Below are positions 44,720 through 56,588 of a DNA stretch of 64,000 nucleotides, in pieces. Under the pieces are notes generated by a model, which was not told where the DNA came from, did not search any database, and saw only the letters and a program-made list of their open reading frames with translations. The DNA is from Plazaster borealis (taxonomy: Eukaryota; Echinodermata; Asteroidea; Forcipulatida; Labidiasteridae): NCBI GenBank assembly GCA_021014325.1, contig CM037471.1, forward strand, positions 22,588,818 to 22,652,817. Direction: 5' to 3'. The position numbers and the translations under genes were made by a program. How positions within the stretch are numbered: position 1 is the first letter of the stretch; each line of letters opens with the position of its first letter.

Positions 44720-47700
44720 GTAATATAACAACACAAAAACAAACACGAACAAAACTAGTTCGATTAGAAAATGATGTGAACTTAACTCGCACATTATTTT
44801 TAACAATCTGTTTTATCTGACATGAATTAAAATAAATAATTATTTGAAAAACAAATTATTGTTTGTTTTGTATCATAATTGACAAATGTTTATGCCATGT
44901 TTGCAAATTGTTTAGTGTTTATTTTTAGTGTGGCTTTCTTAGTTTGAGTAGGCCTAAACCATATTATGCATAAGGTTTATCGCGATTCAGAACCGCAATG
45001 CATCATGGGAAGGCATAGGGGGCAAATGCATACCGCGGCACACGATGTTTGCACGCATGGCCTAGGCCCTGCGCAAACTAAAAAAGTAAACAAGCTTATG
45101 AATTGAACGTCGCAACAATTTTATAAAAAACACAGTCGGTCGTCGTGCGCCCAGGCTACCGCTTTCCCGGGTTGCCCCCTTTTACTACACCCGACATGCT
45201 TGGCAAAACGGCGCCCTCTCTTGGTATTTTGCTAATCGCGATAAACCTTATGCAGATTGTATAGCTCCTTCTTTGAAAGTTTGACGTTTACACGAGCATG
45301 ACGAGTAGCTGACAAGACATTATACTTTTGTATAGCCTATATTATTATGTAACGTATTGCAGAAGATTTCATTCAAGATTATCCTTCTGAGAGGAAACCA
45401 TGCCGCTTAAAAGACAATACACTCCGCAATCAAATCCTTCATCAGCCTTTTTATTTCTTTTTCTTTTTTCCCATTCCAGAAAACAAGGATTATTTGTCTT
45501 ATTATTAAACATTTAATTGACTCCTGCATTTGAATGGATAGAAAAAAAAATTCTTCTGATTTGTGAATCCTGAGGATTTGTTTTTCAGGGAAATAAAGTC
45601 TGAAATTCTAAACGGTCTGAATGCCATCTTGTGAATTGCTGGCAATGTTGGCGCAGAACCCCAAAAACAGTCACTGCTCATGTTCAGCGCCGTTCTGGAC
45701 TTATATCATTTACTATTTCAAAAAAAATAAACTGCCCTTTTTTGTTATTCTTTTGGTTTTACCATACATTGTGTCAAATGTTGGCATATGACAACTTGGG
45801 TGGGATTTAAACCCACAACCTCCAATCATGACATTCTAGAACATTTATGCAGGGGTTGAAACTAAGGTTTGAATCCTATCCGAGAAGCATGCTTTACTTA
45901 TAAAAGTGGATTTTATTTTGGCAGGACTCAGAAAAGCACTGGCAAGTATTAACAGTGCTTATCACACATCAGTGTGAGAGTAAAACAAAAAAGTACTTCT
46001 TTTACATGGTTGTACCCGCAAGTTTACTATTTATTTTTAGTTACTCCTTATTTGTCCACACCATGCAAAGCTTCAAACAACACTTAATTCTTTATCCCTG
46101 ATGCATTTTATAGAATTATTACATCTTTATGTAATACAAAATAATCATCTTGATGTGGTGGAATGAGATCACCACAACTGATATTCTTTTATGCTTATAA
46201 ACTAACTTGGAGCATGGAGGTAGAAGACCCAACTGTGTAGAGGGCAGAAAAGTCGATCGCTGGACAACTCAACTTAGACAAGCTACCGCAGTATTACACC
46301 TCAACTGCTGCTAATAATAACGAACTACTAGCAACTTAGTAGTCTGTGCTCATGTGGTTTGTTTTTAAACCATATAACAAGAACACATTGACCATGTCAA
46401 CTGTCCAGTCTCCTGACCACTCCCTCAGTCATACATCGGAATTACATAAGGTTTATCGCGATTAGCAAAATACCAAGAGAGGGCGCTGTTTTGCCAAGCA
46501 TGTCGGGTGTAGTAAAAGGGGGCAACTCGGGAAATCGGTAGCCTAGGCGCACGACGACCGACTGTGTTGTTTATAAAATTGTTGCAACGTTCAAATCATA
46601 TGCTTTTTTACTTTTTTAGTTTGCGCAGGGCCTAAGCCATGCGTGCAAACATTGTGAACCGCGGTATGCATTTGCCCCCTATGCCCTCCCATGATGCATT
46701 GCGGTTCTGAATCGCGATAAACCTTATGTGGTCCTCTTCAACAAGTATGAGGCCCAACATTTTTGAATAACCAATTTTTTTTTACAGTATTTTGGTATCC
46801 TTTAGCTTGCATTTAATTCCAAAGGGTAACCTCATTTTGAGGGCCAGCTTGAAGACAAGAAGTAGAAATTCATAATGTTGGATTTGAGGATTTTGGCTTC
46901 AGTATTGCCACAGTGACTTATCACATTGCTGGATCGGAATACAATATGTAGGCCTACTAAGCTGTTTTGGGGTACTGCTAGCGTTGTTGGTCTCTTGGTA
47001 TTCTACCAGAAATTATGGAGGAATAAAATGAATGTCAGCAAATAAGGTGTTTTTGTTTAATTAACAGATTTGAAAACTAGCGGATTTGAAATCTACTTAC
47101 TGCACACAATAATCTATGATGTTTAATCATTCATACTATGTACCGTGATTACCATTAAAAAATATAACATATGGTGTACCGCCCAACTGTGGGAAAAGTT
47201 ACAGATCACTTCACTAGATATGCTAGTCAAGGTGTCTTTTCTGGACGATTGTCTTAACAGATGACCTGTTTCACCAGTTGACCTTTCTTGAGTTGTCTGG
47301 CAATCCAAACTGCCCCTGCATTGACCTAATGACCTTTCAATACAAGATTGTTTGGTTAGCATGCTCCCTCATGCAAGCAAACCTGCTTTCTTTTCTTTTT
47401 TTTCGCGTTACAGAATTACAATAGGTTTGTTTCAACTGGCTGTGACAGATTATGGACTACGAACTTATGGTTGTTTTGAATGGTTTGCCATTACAATATA
47501 AACTTATAAACAATGACATGTAGTGCAATGATCTTTAGTTTATTCAACCAAATTGTACCTGTCTGTGTTTTTAACTTGATTCAACTTTTTTAAATACAGT
47601 GTCAGTAAGGTCAAAAAATCCAACAGGAATTCCAGGGCAGATTTTCACCTGGTTTATGGGTTCAATCCTGCATATTTTCTGTCAAAAACCCCTAGCTTTT

Positions 47701-50700
47701 TAGTCATTTGAACTTTTTTGAAGAAAAAGAAAAGATCTGGAGGTTCAGAAGGAGTTTTATACAGGTGGATTTTTCCACTAGTTAATAAAAAATGTTTGCA
47801 ACTTCTCGATATATTGTTTTCCCCTCAAACATCTCAGGTGCGTACACAAAAAATTGTTCCAATTTCCAGTGTTGTACAAATAACACTTGTTTACACCAAT
47901 GGGTCATTCCATGTCAATTCAACACGCTTTTGGACCTGACCGTCACGGATTGAAATGAAATTTGGTGTGATGATTGGACAAGTTGAGAAACGCCCAGAAC
48001 CAAAATTTTATGTCATTCGGTTAATTATTTTTTGAGATATGGGTTAACGAACTTTTGACTAATTAGCATGACCTGCTATGTTTGGACATTCATATCTCCA
48101 AAAGTAAAGCACCTACAGAGATAAAATTTACATAATTTTAAAGCTGTTGAGTGGCCCTTATTTGATAACACAAAATTTAAATTATACCATATACCACACA
48201 AAAATTACGCAAAAATATGACCTTTGACCTCAATTTGCGAAAATGCGTATTTTTCAAAATGCGTAATTTTTTTATTATCGTAAGCTTAAGATTTAAGCAA
48301 CATTTTCAGAAAGATTTGGGATGGGCACTCTTACAGTTTTTTAGTTTTGATTATTTGAACATTGGCTAGCAAGGACAAAAACTTAAAATGTATGCATTGT
48401 ACATGTACGTATGTATAGTGTAATGTATACTATTGTGTACATGTACATACATGTAGTACACCATGTGCTTGATGTACAGTATAAATGTGATTGCATTACT
48501 TGGTCCATTAACAGTGGCCATCCCCCAAACCGGTCATTACCAGGCAGTGAAGACCGGGTCCTCACACTGTTATTCCCTAATGAAAGTTATGAATTATCCC
48601 TCAGTGTACATGTGTAGGTGAGGTGACTGTAAAAGGCATGGGATAAATAATTCCCAGAAAAGTTTGGGAGGACAGTCCAGACAGGTTTGCAAAGGTTTGC
48701 ATGAGGCAAAATGAGCATGTATTGTATTTGGTGCAAGGTTGGCAAGCCCCAAGGAAGAAGATTTTGGAAAAATTAATATTAGCATGATTTTCTGTGGGTC
48801 ACCCTAGGGGGGGGTGGGCTTGCCAACATTGCACCAATACAATACAATGTATTGTATTGGTGCAAGAGTTGCAAGCCCCAAGGAAGAAGATTTTGTAAAT
48901 TAATATTGAAATTATTTTTCTATGGGTCACTCTGAGTGGGGGGGGGGCGGGGGGGCACTATACATTACACTATACATATGTACTGATGTACAATGCATAC
49001 ATTTTAAGTTTTTGTCCTTTTAAACTTTTCTGGGAATTATTTATCCCATGCCTTTTACAGTCACCTCACCTACATATGTACAGTGAGGGATAACTCATAA
49101 CTTTCATTAGGGAATAACAGTGTGAGGACCTGGTAATGACCAGTTTGGGGGATGGCCACTGTTAATGAACCAAGTAATGCAATCACATGTATACTGTACA
49201 TCAAGCACATAGTGTACTATGTACATGTACACAATAGTATACATTACACTATACATATGTACATGTACAATGCATACATTTTAAGTTTTTGTCCTTGCTA
49301 GCCAATGTTCAAATAATCAAAACTAAAAAACTGTAAGAGTGCCCATCCCAAATCTTTCTGAAAATGTTGCTTAAATCTTAAGCTAACGATAATAAAAAAA
49401 TTACGCATTTTGAAAAATACGCATTTTCGCAAATCGAGGTCAAAGGTCATATTTTTGCGTAATTTTTTTGTGGTATATGGTATAATTTAAATTTTGTGTT
49501 ATCAAATAAGGGCCACTCAACAGCTTTAAAATTATGTAAATTTTATCTCTGTAGGTGCTTTACTTTTGGAGATATGAATTTCCAAACATAGCAGGTCATG
49601 CTAATTAGTCAAAAGTTCGTTAACCCATATCTCAAAAAATAATTAACCGAACGACATAAAATTTTGGTTCTGGGGGTTTCTCAACTTGTCCAACCATCAC
49701 ACCAAATTTCATATCAATCCGTTAAGGTCAGGTCCAAAAGCGTGTTGAATTGACATGGAATGACCCCAATACAAACGGACTTTATTTACTTTTACGACAT
49801 CTAAAGTATAATTCAAATGTTTAGTTTCTTTTTGATGTTTACTCACAAAAAGTCATGCATATCAGCTGTTCCAAATGAAATTGCCTTAATTCTTTTGTGT
49901 TTATTGTTCTTTTGTAAATACTAATGTATACAAAAGACGGCAGATGTACATTGTAAAGAGACACATTTGATATTTTACATCTTAAGTATCATTCAAATGT
50001 TTAGTTTCTTTTTGATGTTTACTTACAAAAAGTCATGCATATCAGCTGTTCCAAATGAAATTGCCTTAATTCTTTTGTGTTTACTGTTCTTTTGTAAATA
50101 CTACTGTATACAAAAGACGGCAGATGTACATTGTAAAGAGACACATTTGATATTTTGTCAGCTGTGCTCCACAGACAGTACAAATTGTTGCTCTTTTCAA
50201 ATAATTTATGTACTTAGGATATTGATTTCATATTTCTTTTTTGTTATAAATGTGCCATTTGAGAAGTTAACTGAAATAATCAGAGTTGACAATGTCCTGG
50301 GAGTTGATAAGCCTATATGATAGTAGAACTTGTAGACCAATGCGTGGGCTAGGCTTATGCTTACATGATCACAAATTAATAATAAAAAATTCATGTCTAT
50401 CGATGCATACAAAAAGCAGTGATTAAAAAATCAGCTGACGTAAAAAAAATTATTTTTTCAGGGCTCACCCTTAACACTAGCCGGGCGTACATTGTCTCGT
50501 AAAAACTGCAATGGGCTATAGTAAACACCCCTTCTTAACTTGCCTGTGGGCTACTAAAAACTCAGGTGCAACCTACTTTTTTTTAAAAGCTCATTTTTCT
50601 TCCTTTTCAGATGTGAATAATGCATTTTTAAAAATGTATTCATTTGTTTTTGAGTGTGCTTAACCATTAATCATTAAACTGGTTGTGATTGCTAACCATA

Positions 50701-52371
50701 AATACATCAGAAAGATACATTTATGACAATACATGTTTAAAATCTAGGCTACTAAAACTTACTTGGGGGGCCAGGTAAAATGCAAAGTTGACTAGCCCAG
50801 TTAAGCGCACGGCCTGTTTTTGTACTGTTGTTTTTCTGTTTTCTTTTTACATAGATTGGCTCCTTTTAATGAAAAATATTAAGGATTTACACCCTCCTCC
50901 CATTCCTATCCATCTATCTGCTTTTGGCAGTGTTGTAGTTGAGTCACTTGGGTTGAGTCTGAATCCTGGACTCGAGTCCTACAACTCTGGCTTTTGGGTA
51001 GCAGGTTATTTTTTCTTTTCTTTGTTTGGTTTCCATTTCTTCTGTGCTCATTCTTATCTCTTTCTCTCCATCAGACAACGACACCAGCTCCTCATTCAAC
51101 CACTTGATGATAGACATCCCAAGGACCCTCAATTCGAGCCGAACAAATTGCCTCAACAGGTTAACTTTGCACCATTTCTGGGGGCCGGAAACAAGGATGA
51201 AAGGGGCAGGAGAGACCACGCTTGGAAAGGGCCAGGGTTCCTAGACGAGGTGAAGACGTTTGAGGAGGCCTATAGCAATGCGCAATATCTGCAAGAAAAG
51301 AGACAAAAACTGCCAAAGACTGATCGGTCCAAGTGTACACCACTCCACAACATCACCTTCCTCAAGGCGCACAAAACTGGCAGCAGCACCTTGCAGAACA
51401 TCTTCCTGCGCTTTGGACAGCGCCACAAGTTGAACTTTGTGCTGCCACCCCACGGGCATCACCTTGGATTCCCCGAGTTCTTCAGCCATCTCCACATGCT
51501 CCCCATGGACAGTGGCTTGTACAATATATTCTGTCACCATTCCCGCTTTAGTAAATTCGTCCCCGAAATCATGCCCCCAAATTCTGTCTACATCAGTATC
51601 CTGCGCGACCCGGTCCACGTCTTTGAGAGTGCTTTCACCTATTTTAAAATAGACTACCGCCTCAAAATGACCGACGATAAAGATGCCATGTACAAATTTC
51701 TTGAAAATCCAAGCTCGTTTTACATGAACGCACCCAGCCTAGTGCACATGCGCAACAACATGCTGTTTGACTTTGGAGTGCCAACCATCAAATATGATGA
51801 CACAGGCTTTATGAAGGAAGCAATCAAAAAAATCGATCAGCAGTTCTCGTTAATTTTAATCGCAGAATACTTTGAGGAGTCATTAATTCTACTCCGTGAT
51901 GTCCTCTGCTGGCGAACAGAAGACATGGTGGTGTTTAAGATGAACTCTCGCAATCAAACGTCCGTGGAATCATTAAAGACGGGAATTCAGGAAAAGATTC
52001 GCTCGTGGAACGAGGGCGACGTTATGCTGTACGATCATTTTAACAAAACACTGTGGCGTAAGATCGAGGAGTACGGCCGGGACAAAATGGCCAAGGAAGT
52101 TAAAGAACTCCAAGCCCTGACAGACAGTTACTACAGACTCTGTATCCAGACAGACTCTGCAGACAGGAAGGAGGGGGAATTTGACCTCTGGCAACCGCCT
52201 GGGGTCAAGATCAATAACTTTGTACTGAAGGAATCGGCGCGAAATAACCCAATTTGTGAGAACATGGTGAGACCCGAGATTGTATACACCCATGAGCTGA
52301 GACGGGCACAGTTTCCAAAGATCCCATTTCGAAAAACAAAGCACAGCATGAGAAGGCGAAAAGCCCTGTAG
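44595..52371 (+). CDS. GAL3ST: Galactose-3-O-sulfotransferase (GAL3ST family), two coding exons
   Basis: A Golgi type II membrane enzyme that transfers sulfate from PAPS to the 3-OH of galactose on glycolipids or glycoproteins. Coding exons are 44595-44719 and 51075-52371, 1,422 nt in all, 473 residues; vertebrate members have about 420-490. The splice joins AG|A into one arginine codon (residue 42), with a GCAG|GTAATA donor and a long pyrimidine tract before the CATCAG acceptor. Residues 7-23 form the signal anchor. Residues 138-147 (LKAHKTGSST) are the 5'-phosphosulfate loop of PAPS binding. Residues 218-227 (LRDPVHVFES) are the 3'-phosphate site, with Arg219 and Ser227 as likely contacts. 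Further on, EYFEESLILLRDVLCW matches the conserved block of cerebroside sulfotransferase. Asn134 lies in an N-glycosylation sequon. Whether it is orthologous to GAL3ST1 or another paralog cannot be decided by eye. Confidence 0.92.
44969..45252 (+). mobile_element. CATAAGG-type miniature element, copy 1 (GAL3ST intron 1)
   Basis: Ends are CATAAGGTTTATCGCGATT and its inverse. The interior includes a CCGCGG(T/C) region and a GTCGGTCGTCGTGCG block. About 284 bp, no ORF. A second copy in the opposite orientation lies at 46445-46738. Confidence 0.8.
45785..45865 (-). mobile_element. Decayed fragment of the second SINE type (GAL3ST intron 1)
   Basis: GGTGGGATTTAAACCCACAACC and GACATTCTAGAACATTTATG resemble the tRNA head at 62311-62393 on the same strand. 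Confidence 0.45.
46445..46738 (-). mobile_element. CATAAGG-type miniature element, copy 2, inverted (GAL3ST intron 1)
   Basis: Reverse-complement copy of 44969-45252 with the same terminal inverted repeats. About 1.2 kb separates the two, so the intron transcript can fold between them. Confidence 0.8.
47901..49766. mobile_element. Giant inverted-repeat element, 1.87 kb, in GAL3ST intron 1
   Basis: It begins GGGTCATTCCATGTCAATTC and ends with the inverted sequence, flanked by CAAT at 47897-47900 and 49767-49770. The left arm (47901 to about 48665) and the right arm (about 49023-49766) are near-identical by eye over roughly 750 bp. The spacer of about 360 bp holds a direct repeat of about 100 bp and G-runs. 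There is no transposase frame. The CAAT flanks would be a 4-bp target duplication. Superfamily unknown. Confidence 0.85.
48716..48957. repeat. Direct duplication and hairpin at the centre of the giant inverted repeat
   Basis: GCAAGCCCCAAGGAAGAAGA occurs near 48741 and again near 48871, each followed by an AATTAATATT stretch, a GGGTCAC block and a G-run. Between them TTGGTGCAA pairs with an inverted TTGCACCAA and a CAATACAAT/ATTGTATTG palindrome, so the spacer can also fold. Confidence 0.75.
49801..50158. repeat. Tandem duplication, two 180-bp units (GAL3ST intron 1)
   Basis: The segment with ATTCAAATGTTTAGTTTCTT at 49811 recurs at 49991 with a handful of differences, ending TTTGATATTTT in both. 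It lies just right of the giant inverted repeat. Confidence 0.9.
51075..52371 (+). CDS. GAL3ST: GAL3ST exon 2 (stem and catalytic domain)
   Basis: Encodes residues 42-473. The open frame extends upstream to 50788, but that part is intron: it lacks family similarity, has no ATG context and ends in the polypyrimidine tract. The domain starts near residue 130 (CTPLHNITF). The C-terminal tail is basic (KTKHSMRRRKAL). Codon use is richer in G and C than the flanking DNA, as expected for a gene under selection. Confidence 0.93.
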
Positions 52372-52759
52372 ATGCAGTTGTACATTTTGTGTGTGCAATT
52401 TCTTTCAGTTCTTATGAGCTTGTGCCGTTATCAAAATTTACCATCGCCAGAAAAATATTGCGGTATTTGGTAATATCGTCCATCGGCGCAAGCTTAATTT
52501 CATAGTTAAACCATTAGATGAGCTCCAGGAATCTTAACCTATAGACCCATCAATCATTCTGCTCATTAGATCAATATTTGTCTCTATGTTTATTCTTATT
52601 TAAACTATAGTACAACATAGGTTATTTGACTCTATGGCTCCAGATGCCTGCTTTATGTTTTATCAAAGGTATATATTACACAGTCTGTTTTTTAGGCTTT
52701 ATTTTTTTTCTTAAATAGAAAATACCGAAAATGTGCTAAAATGAAATTCCTCTTTTTGT

Positions 52760-52765
52760 AATAAA
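52760..52765 (+). terminator. Candidate polyadenylation signal of GAL3ST
   Basis: AATAAA about 390 bp past the stop codon in AT-rich sequence. It is the first good hexamer found on this strand; other AT-rich candidates lie further on, so actual use is uncertain. Confidence 0.35.
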
Positions 52766-53027
52766 AGAAAAGGAATGCTTTCTTGTTAGTCAATAAGAGA
52801 AAAAAACTACTTTCCTTTAAACAGTAAACCAAATATGTTTGTAAGGAGTAACCTACATTGTCTTCAAGGGCGGGTATATGTACATTGTAGATAATAACAA
52901 ACAGTCACCCTTTTTATTAAATGTCAAAGTGCATGTCACAGTTAGTCTGCCCTCTTACCTGGAAAACAAACTGTACATGTATAAAGTGTACAAATGCTGA
53001 CTCAAGTGTTGTTCATAGATCTTTTTA

Positions 53028-53148
53028 GGCCTTGTCCGAATTGGCGGCTACGGCTATGGCTAGATTTCCACATCGTTATGCATTGAAGTATAGTACGTCC
53101 TTAGCAACAGTCGTAGCCATAGCTGTAGCCGCCAATTCGTATACGACC
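53028..53148. mobile_element. GGCTACGGC palindromic miniature element
   Basis: 121 bp in the GAL3ST 3' flank, GGCCTTGTCCGAATTGGCGG to CGCCAATTCGTATACGACC, flanked by TTA and TCA. Near-complete self-complementarity. Confidence 0.75.
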
Positions 53149-56100
53149 TCATGCTGGCTTTATCTGCGTCATGTTTCTTGTATGCACTACCAGCCACGAA
53201 TATTGATTTTCATCATTATTTATAATGGGGCCAGACTATTTTTCCAATTAAGCCTCAGTTTTGTCACTTCATGGAATTGAAAGAAAAAACAGATGGCTTT
53301 GTTATGGTATACATGTAGATATTTCCCACTTGATGACACGGTGTAAAGTCGGCCATCTTTACGGGCAAATCAGTTAATATTTTTGAACGCACAACTGTGC
53401 AATACTGCATGCGGCATGCAGGGGTTTGATCCAATTCCTTGCATGTTTGGACAGCGAACCACTTGGCTGCATAGAAAAGTTAGAATGGTTGACGAAGCCC
53501 AAAGCCCAAAAGTCAAGTTGCCTGTAAAGATGGCGTCTATTGGTAACTATCTATTGCCATCTTGTTTTCTATACGCATAAGGCCTAACAACAACAAAATT
53601 GTTTGTTTTTTGTAACCCAATGGATCAATCAAAAACCTACCGACCGTAAATAGATATTATCAATAACTTTAGTTGATTAAACTATTTCTTAACCAACTGC
53701 ATGTTTCACTACTTAACCACCTTTATACTTAACCACCTTTATTCTTAACTAAAATGTTTTGTCAAAATAATGTGCAGTCTCAACTCAATTTATTTGCAGG
53801 TGTGCAGTGTATACTATTCATTCAATTCTGAGTCAAAATTTGTATGTACCTTTTTATAGCAACATGTTGCAAAAATTGCAAAAATTTTAGGTAAGAAAAT
53901 TTTGTACTCTATGATTTTCTTTTACATGTGCACACCGAATGATCACTGTGCACATAAAAATAAAAAGTAAACAATTTTTCTTACCTACTGACCATCTTTT
54001 TTGCAGCATTTGACAGGAAACAAAACTCTTTTGTGTTTAGGCCTAAGTTCACCTTTTGTCTTGAGATTGTAGTAGTTTGTACTAATATTAAGTAAAGAGC
54101 TTTCAATGGTATTGCTTGTTCTTCAAATACTACCTAATGTTGAAGATTAAGGCAGTTACACATTCCAATATGTTTGTGTTTAAACTTTGACTTCGTAATA
54201 TGACATTGTTGGGTCAAAAGTATATTGTGAAACTTTATTCTCAGCAGGAAAGAATTTTATACAAAAAGATTAAAGGAATCATCATCGAATTTCGTCCATT
54301 TTTATAAACATTTCAATTGTCACAACGAAAACATGGGTTCGGAATCTTCATGTAGCTATTGATCAATCAACTTTGCTGAGCGCTGAAAATGTGGCTTACC
54401 CAAAACATGTTACTGCAAAATCACCGCAATTGCTGTTTTTCTGTTTTATAATAATTTATGTGTAGCAAGTGTTTGCTAATTAGTGTATCCTGATTAATGA
54501 TAACAGCTCTGTCAAGTTTGATGTAGTTGCGTTGTAACTTTGGGTTTCAAACTTGAAGTACACTTCAATGTTTCTCTACTATAATAAGCTTACTCCACTA
54601 GGGCCCTATCATGTGCATACTTTTTCTCAGCACCAACTTAAAAAAGGGGTTAGTTGCATTGGGGGAGGTGAGAGGTTATGGCAAACTGATTGGGACCTGC
54701 GACCTAATGACCATGAAATAAATACAGTGGCAGCTGCAATTCTGATGTATTTTAAAACTAGACCATGTAAAGCAATACTGAATGTGTTTGAAAATCGAAC
54801 ACCAGTGCAGTGAGTGCGCTGCAGATTTTGCAGCTGATTTTTTACAAATGAATTATCTACTTTGTTCTTATGAACAAGTTTTTCCTGTCCATGATTGACG
54901 ATCAATTAACCCTAACTTTCCCCGAGGTCTTCAAAATCATTTGGAGGATTTTGAAAGTAATCAGGGATAGATTGAGGGAAATATTATATTTAACTCATTT
55001 GAATTTTTGAGTTCTCCACAGGCCTTGAAAGTTGTGTAAGTCACACAGAAAATCATTTTGGTTGCTCAAGTCTTTAGAGAAAGGACCCTTATGTCTTGTG
55101 CCTCTCTTCAAGATGTGCCATATAGACATTGTGATTTCCCGACGGAGGTGCCCTTTTTCCTCAGGAACAGTCAGCTTGCCATCACAAGAAGTCCACGCCT
55201 GTCCTGTCTGTTTCCCATACCCAATATGAACAGGATATATTATACAGTTCTTGCACGTGAAGTGTTTGAGCATGCCTGTAAATGTACTTATTTGTCGACA
55301 GTTGACCTGCAACACTTGATGCTGCATTGTAATGTCTAATATTCAAAAGCTCCCTCTCTCTCTACATGTCCCTGACTTAAAAATAGTTGTTTCTTGTCAT
55401 TGATCCTTGAATTTTAGTAATGGGTCTTTTCCCCCCTTTCCCAAGTGGCTCAAATTAAGTAACGGAACACGTGAGCTTTTTATAGCATGGGTTATTTATA
55501 TATTTGATTAATAGTATGTCCTATAATGTACACATAGGCACGTCTCGTATGAAAGCCAACAAATATGCAGTACATGTGAATTTTGAGCATTCAAGAAGTC
55601 AATGCATTGTATAGTGTATACAGTCGGCTCTCAATATAACAAGATCGCTGGGAATGGCCACATTACCTTTTTATAAAAGGAATGTTGTTATAAAAGGACA
55701 GAAAAAAGCAGAATTGAGATTCAGGTCTTCAGAATGTACTCTTTATAAGCAGAACCTCTTTATAACAGTGCTCTTTATAACTAGGTTTGGCTGTACAGAT
55801 TGTTCAAATTTTTACCATCCACAGTAAGCCACTGCCGGTACCCACAATCACTTTTGTACTTTTATGTAAACAATGATCAAGGCTCACAATTTCATGTTCA
55901 GTTTTCAGCGCATCTTTAGCATAAGTAACATATGCTGTGGTTTATATAGTTACAGTGGATGTACACATGGAGGAAATGCAAGATTCTTCCTCCAGCAAAT
56001 GTTGGCCATCATAAGCCCCTACCATTAACCTATTGTTATGTAAGGAAATTAGTTTCGCATTCTTTATTCTCAACTATGAACGGGGCGTTTGTTTGCCAGT

Positions 56101-56467
56101 GTTCACATTGTTTGCTATAGTGGACCACACCCTCAGGTTTAGTACAGGCGTGTACATCATAATCTGGTCATCTCCTTTTTCCATTCGAAACAATGTACCG
56201 TTCATGTAAAGTAACCAATCCAGGCTGGATAAGGAAAAAAAAGTCTGGTACCCGCATTATGAATTGCAATATTTCTGTTGTGTAAAAAGGAAAGCTGATA
56301 AAGATGGTTGCCGGGTGATTTGTTCCGGATCCAGTACCCAAATTAACAGTTTCCCCCAACACTTTTCCTTAATTCTCTGGCATATATTTTACACGCAATC
56401 TCATATATTTCTGGACCAATTTAACTCTGTCACCTTTGACATCACTTGCATCCAGCTTTTGCAATAA

Positions 56468-56588
56468 GGCCGTGCCTGAATTATCAGCTAAGGCTGGATC
56501 CTACGTGCCTTGAAGCATATGTTGCCCTTAGCAACAGCTGCAGCCAACAGCCGCAGTCGTAGCCATAGATGCCAATATGGACACGACC
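56468..56588. mobile_element. GGCTACGGC palindromic miniature element
   Basis: 121 bp, starts GGCCGTGCCTGAATT and ends GGACACGACC, with TAA at 56465-56467 and 56589-56591. The interior has CAGCTGCAGCCAACAGCCGC. Confidence 0.75.

Larger units (their letters stand above)
44720..51074 (+). other. GAL3ST: GAL3ST intron 1 (6,355 bp)
   Basis: Runs from the GTAATA donor to a CATCAG acceptor with a long pyrimidine tract. It holds the CATAAGG pair, a SINE fragment, the giant inverted repeat and a tandem duplication. The phase match makes extra coding exons unlikely, but a phase-neutral cassette exon cannot be excluded by eye. Confidence 0.8.

Noticed and set aside
50788..51074. N-terminal extension of the GAL3ST catalytic ORF
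   Set aside because: Intron sequence ending in the polypyrimidine tract and CATCAG acceptor; it begins with TTG and has no family similarity.
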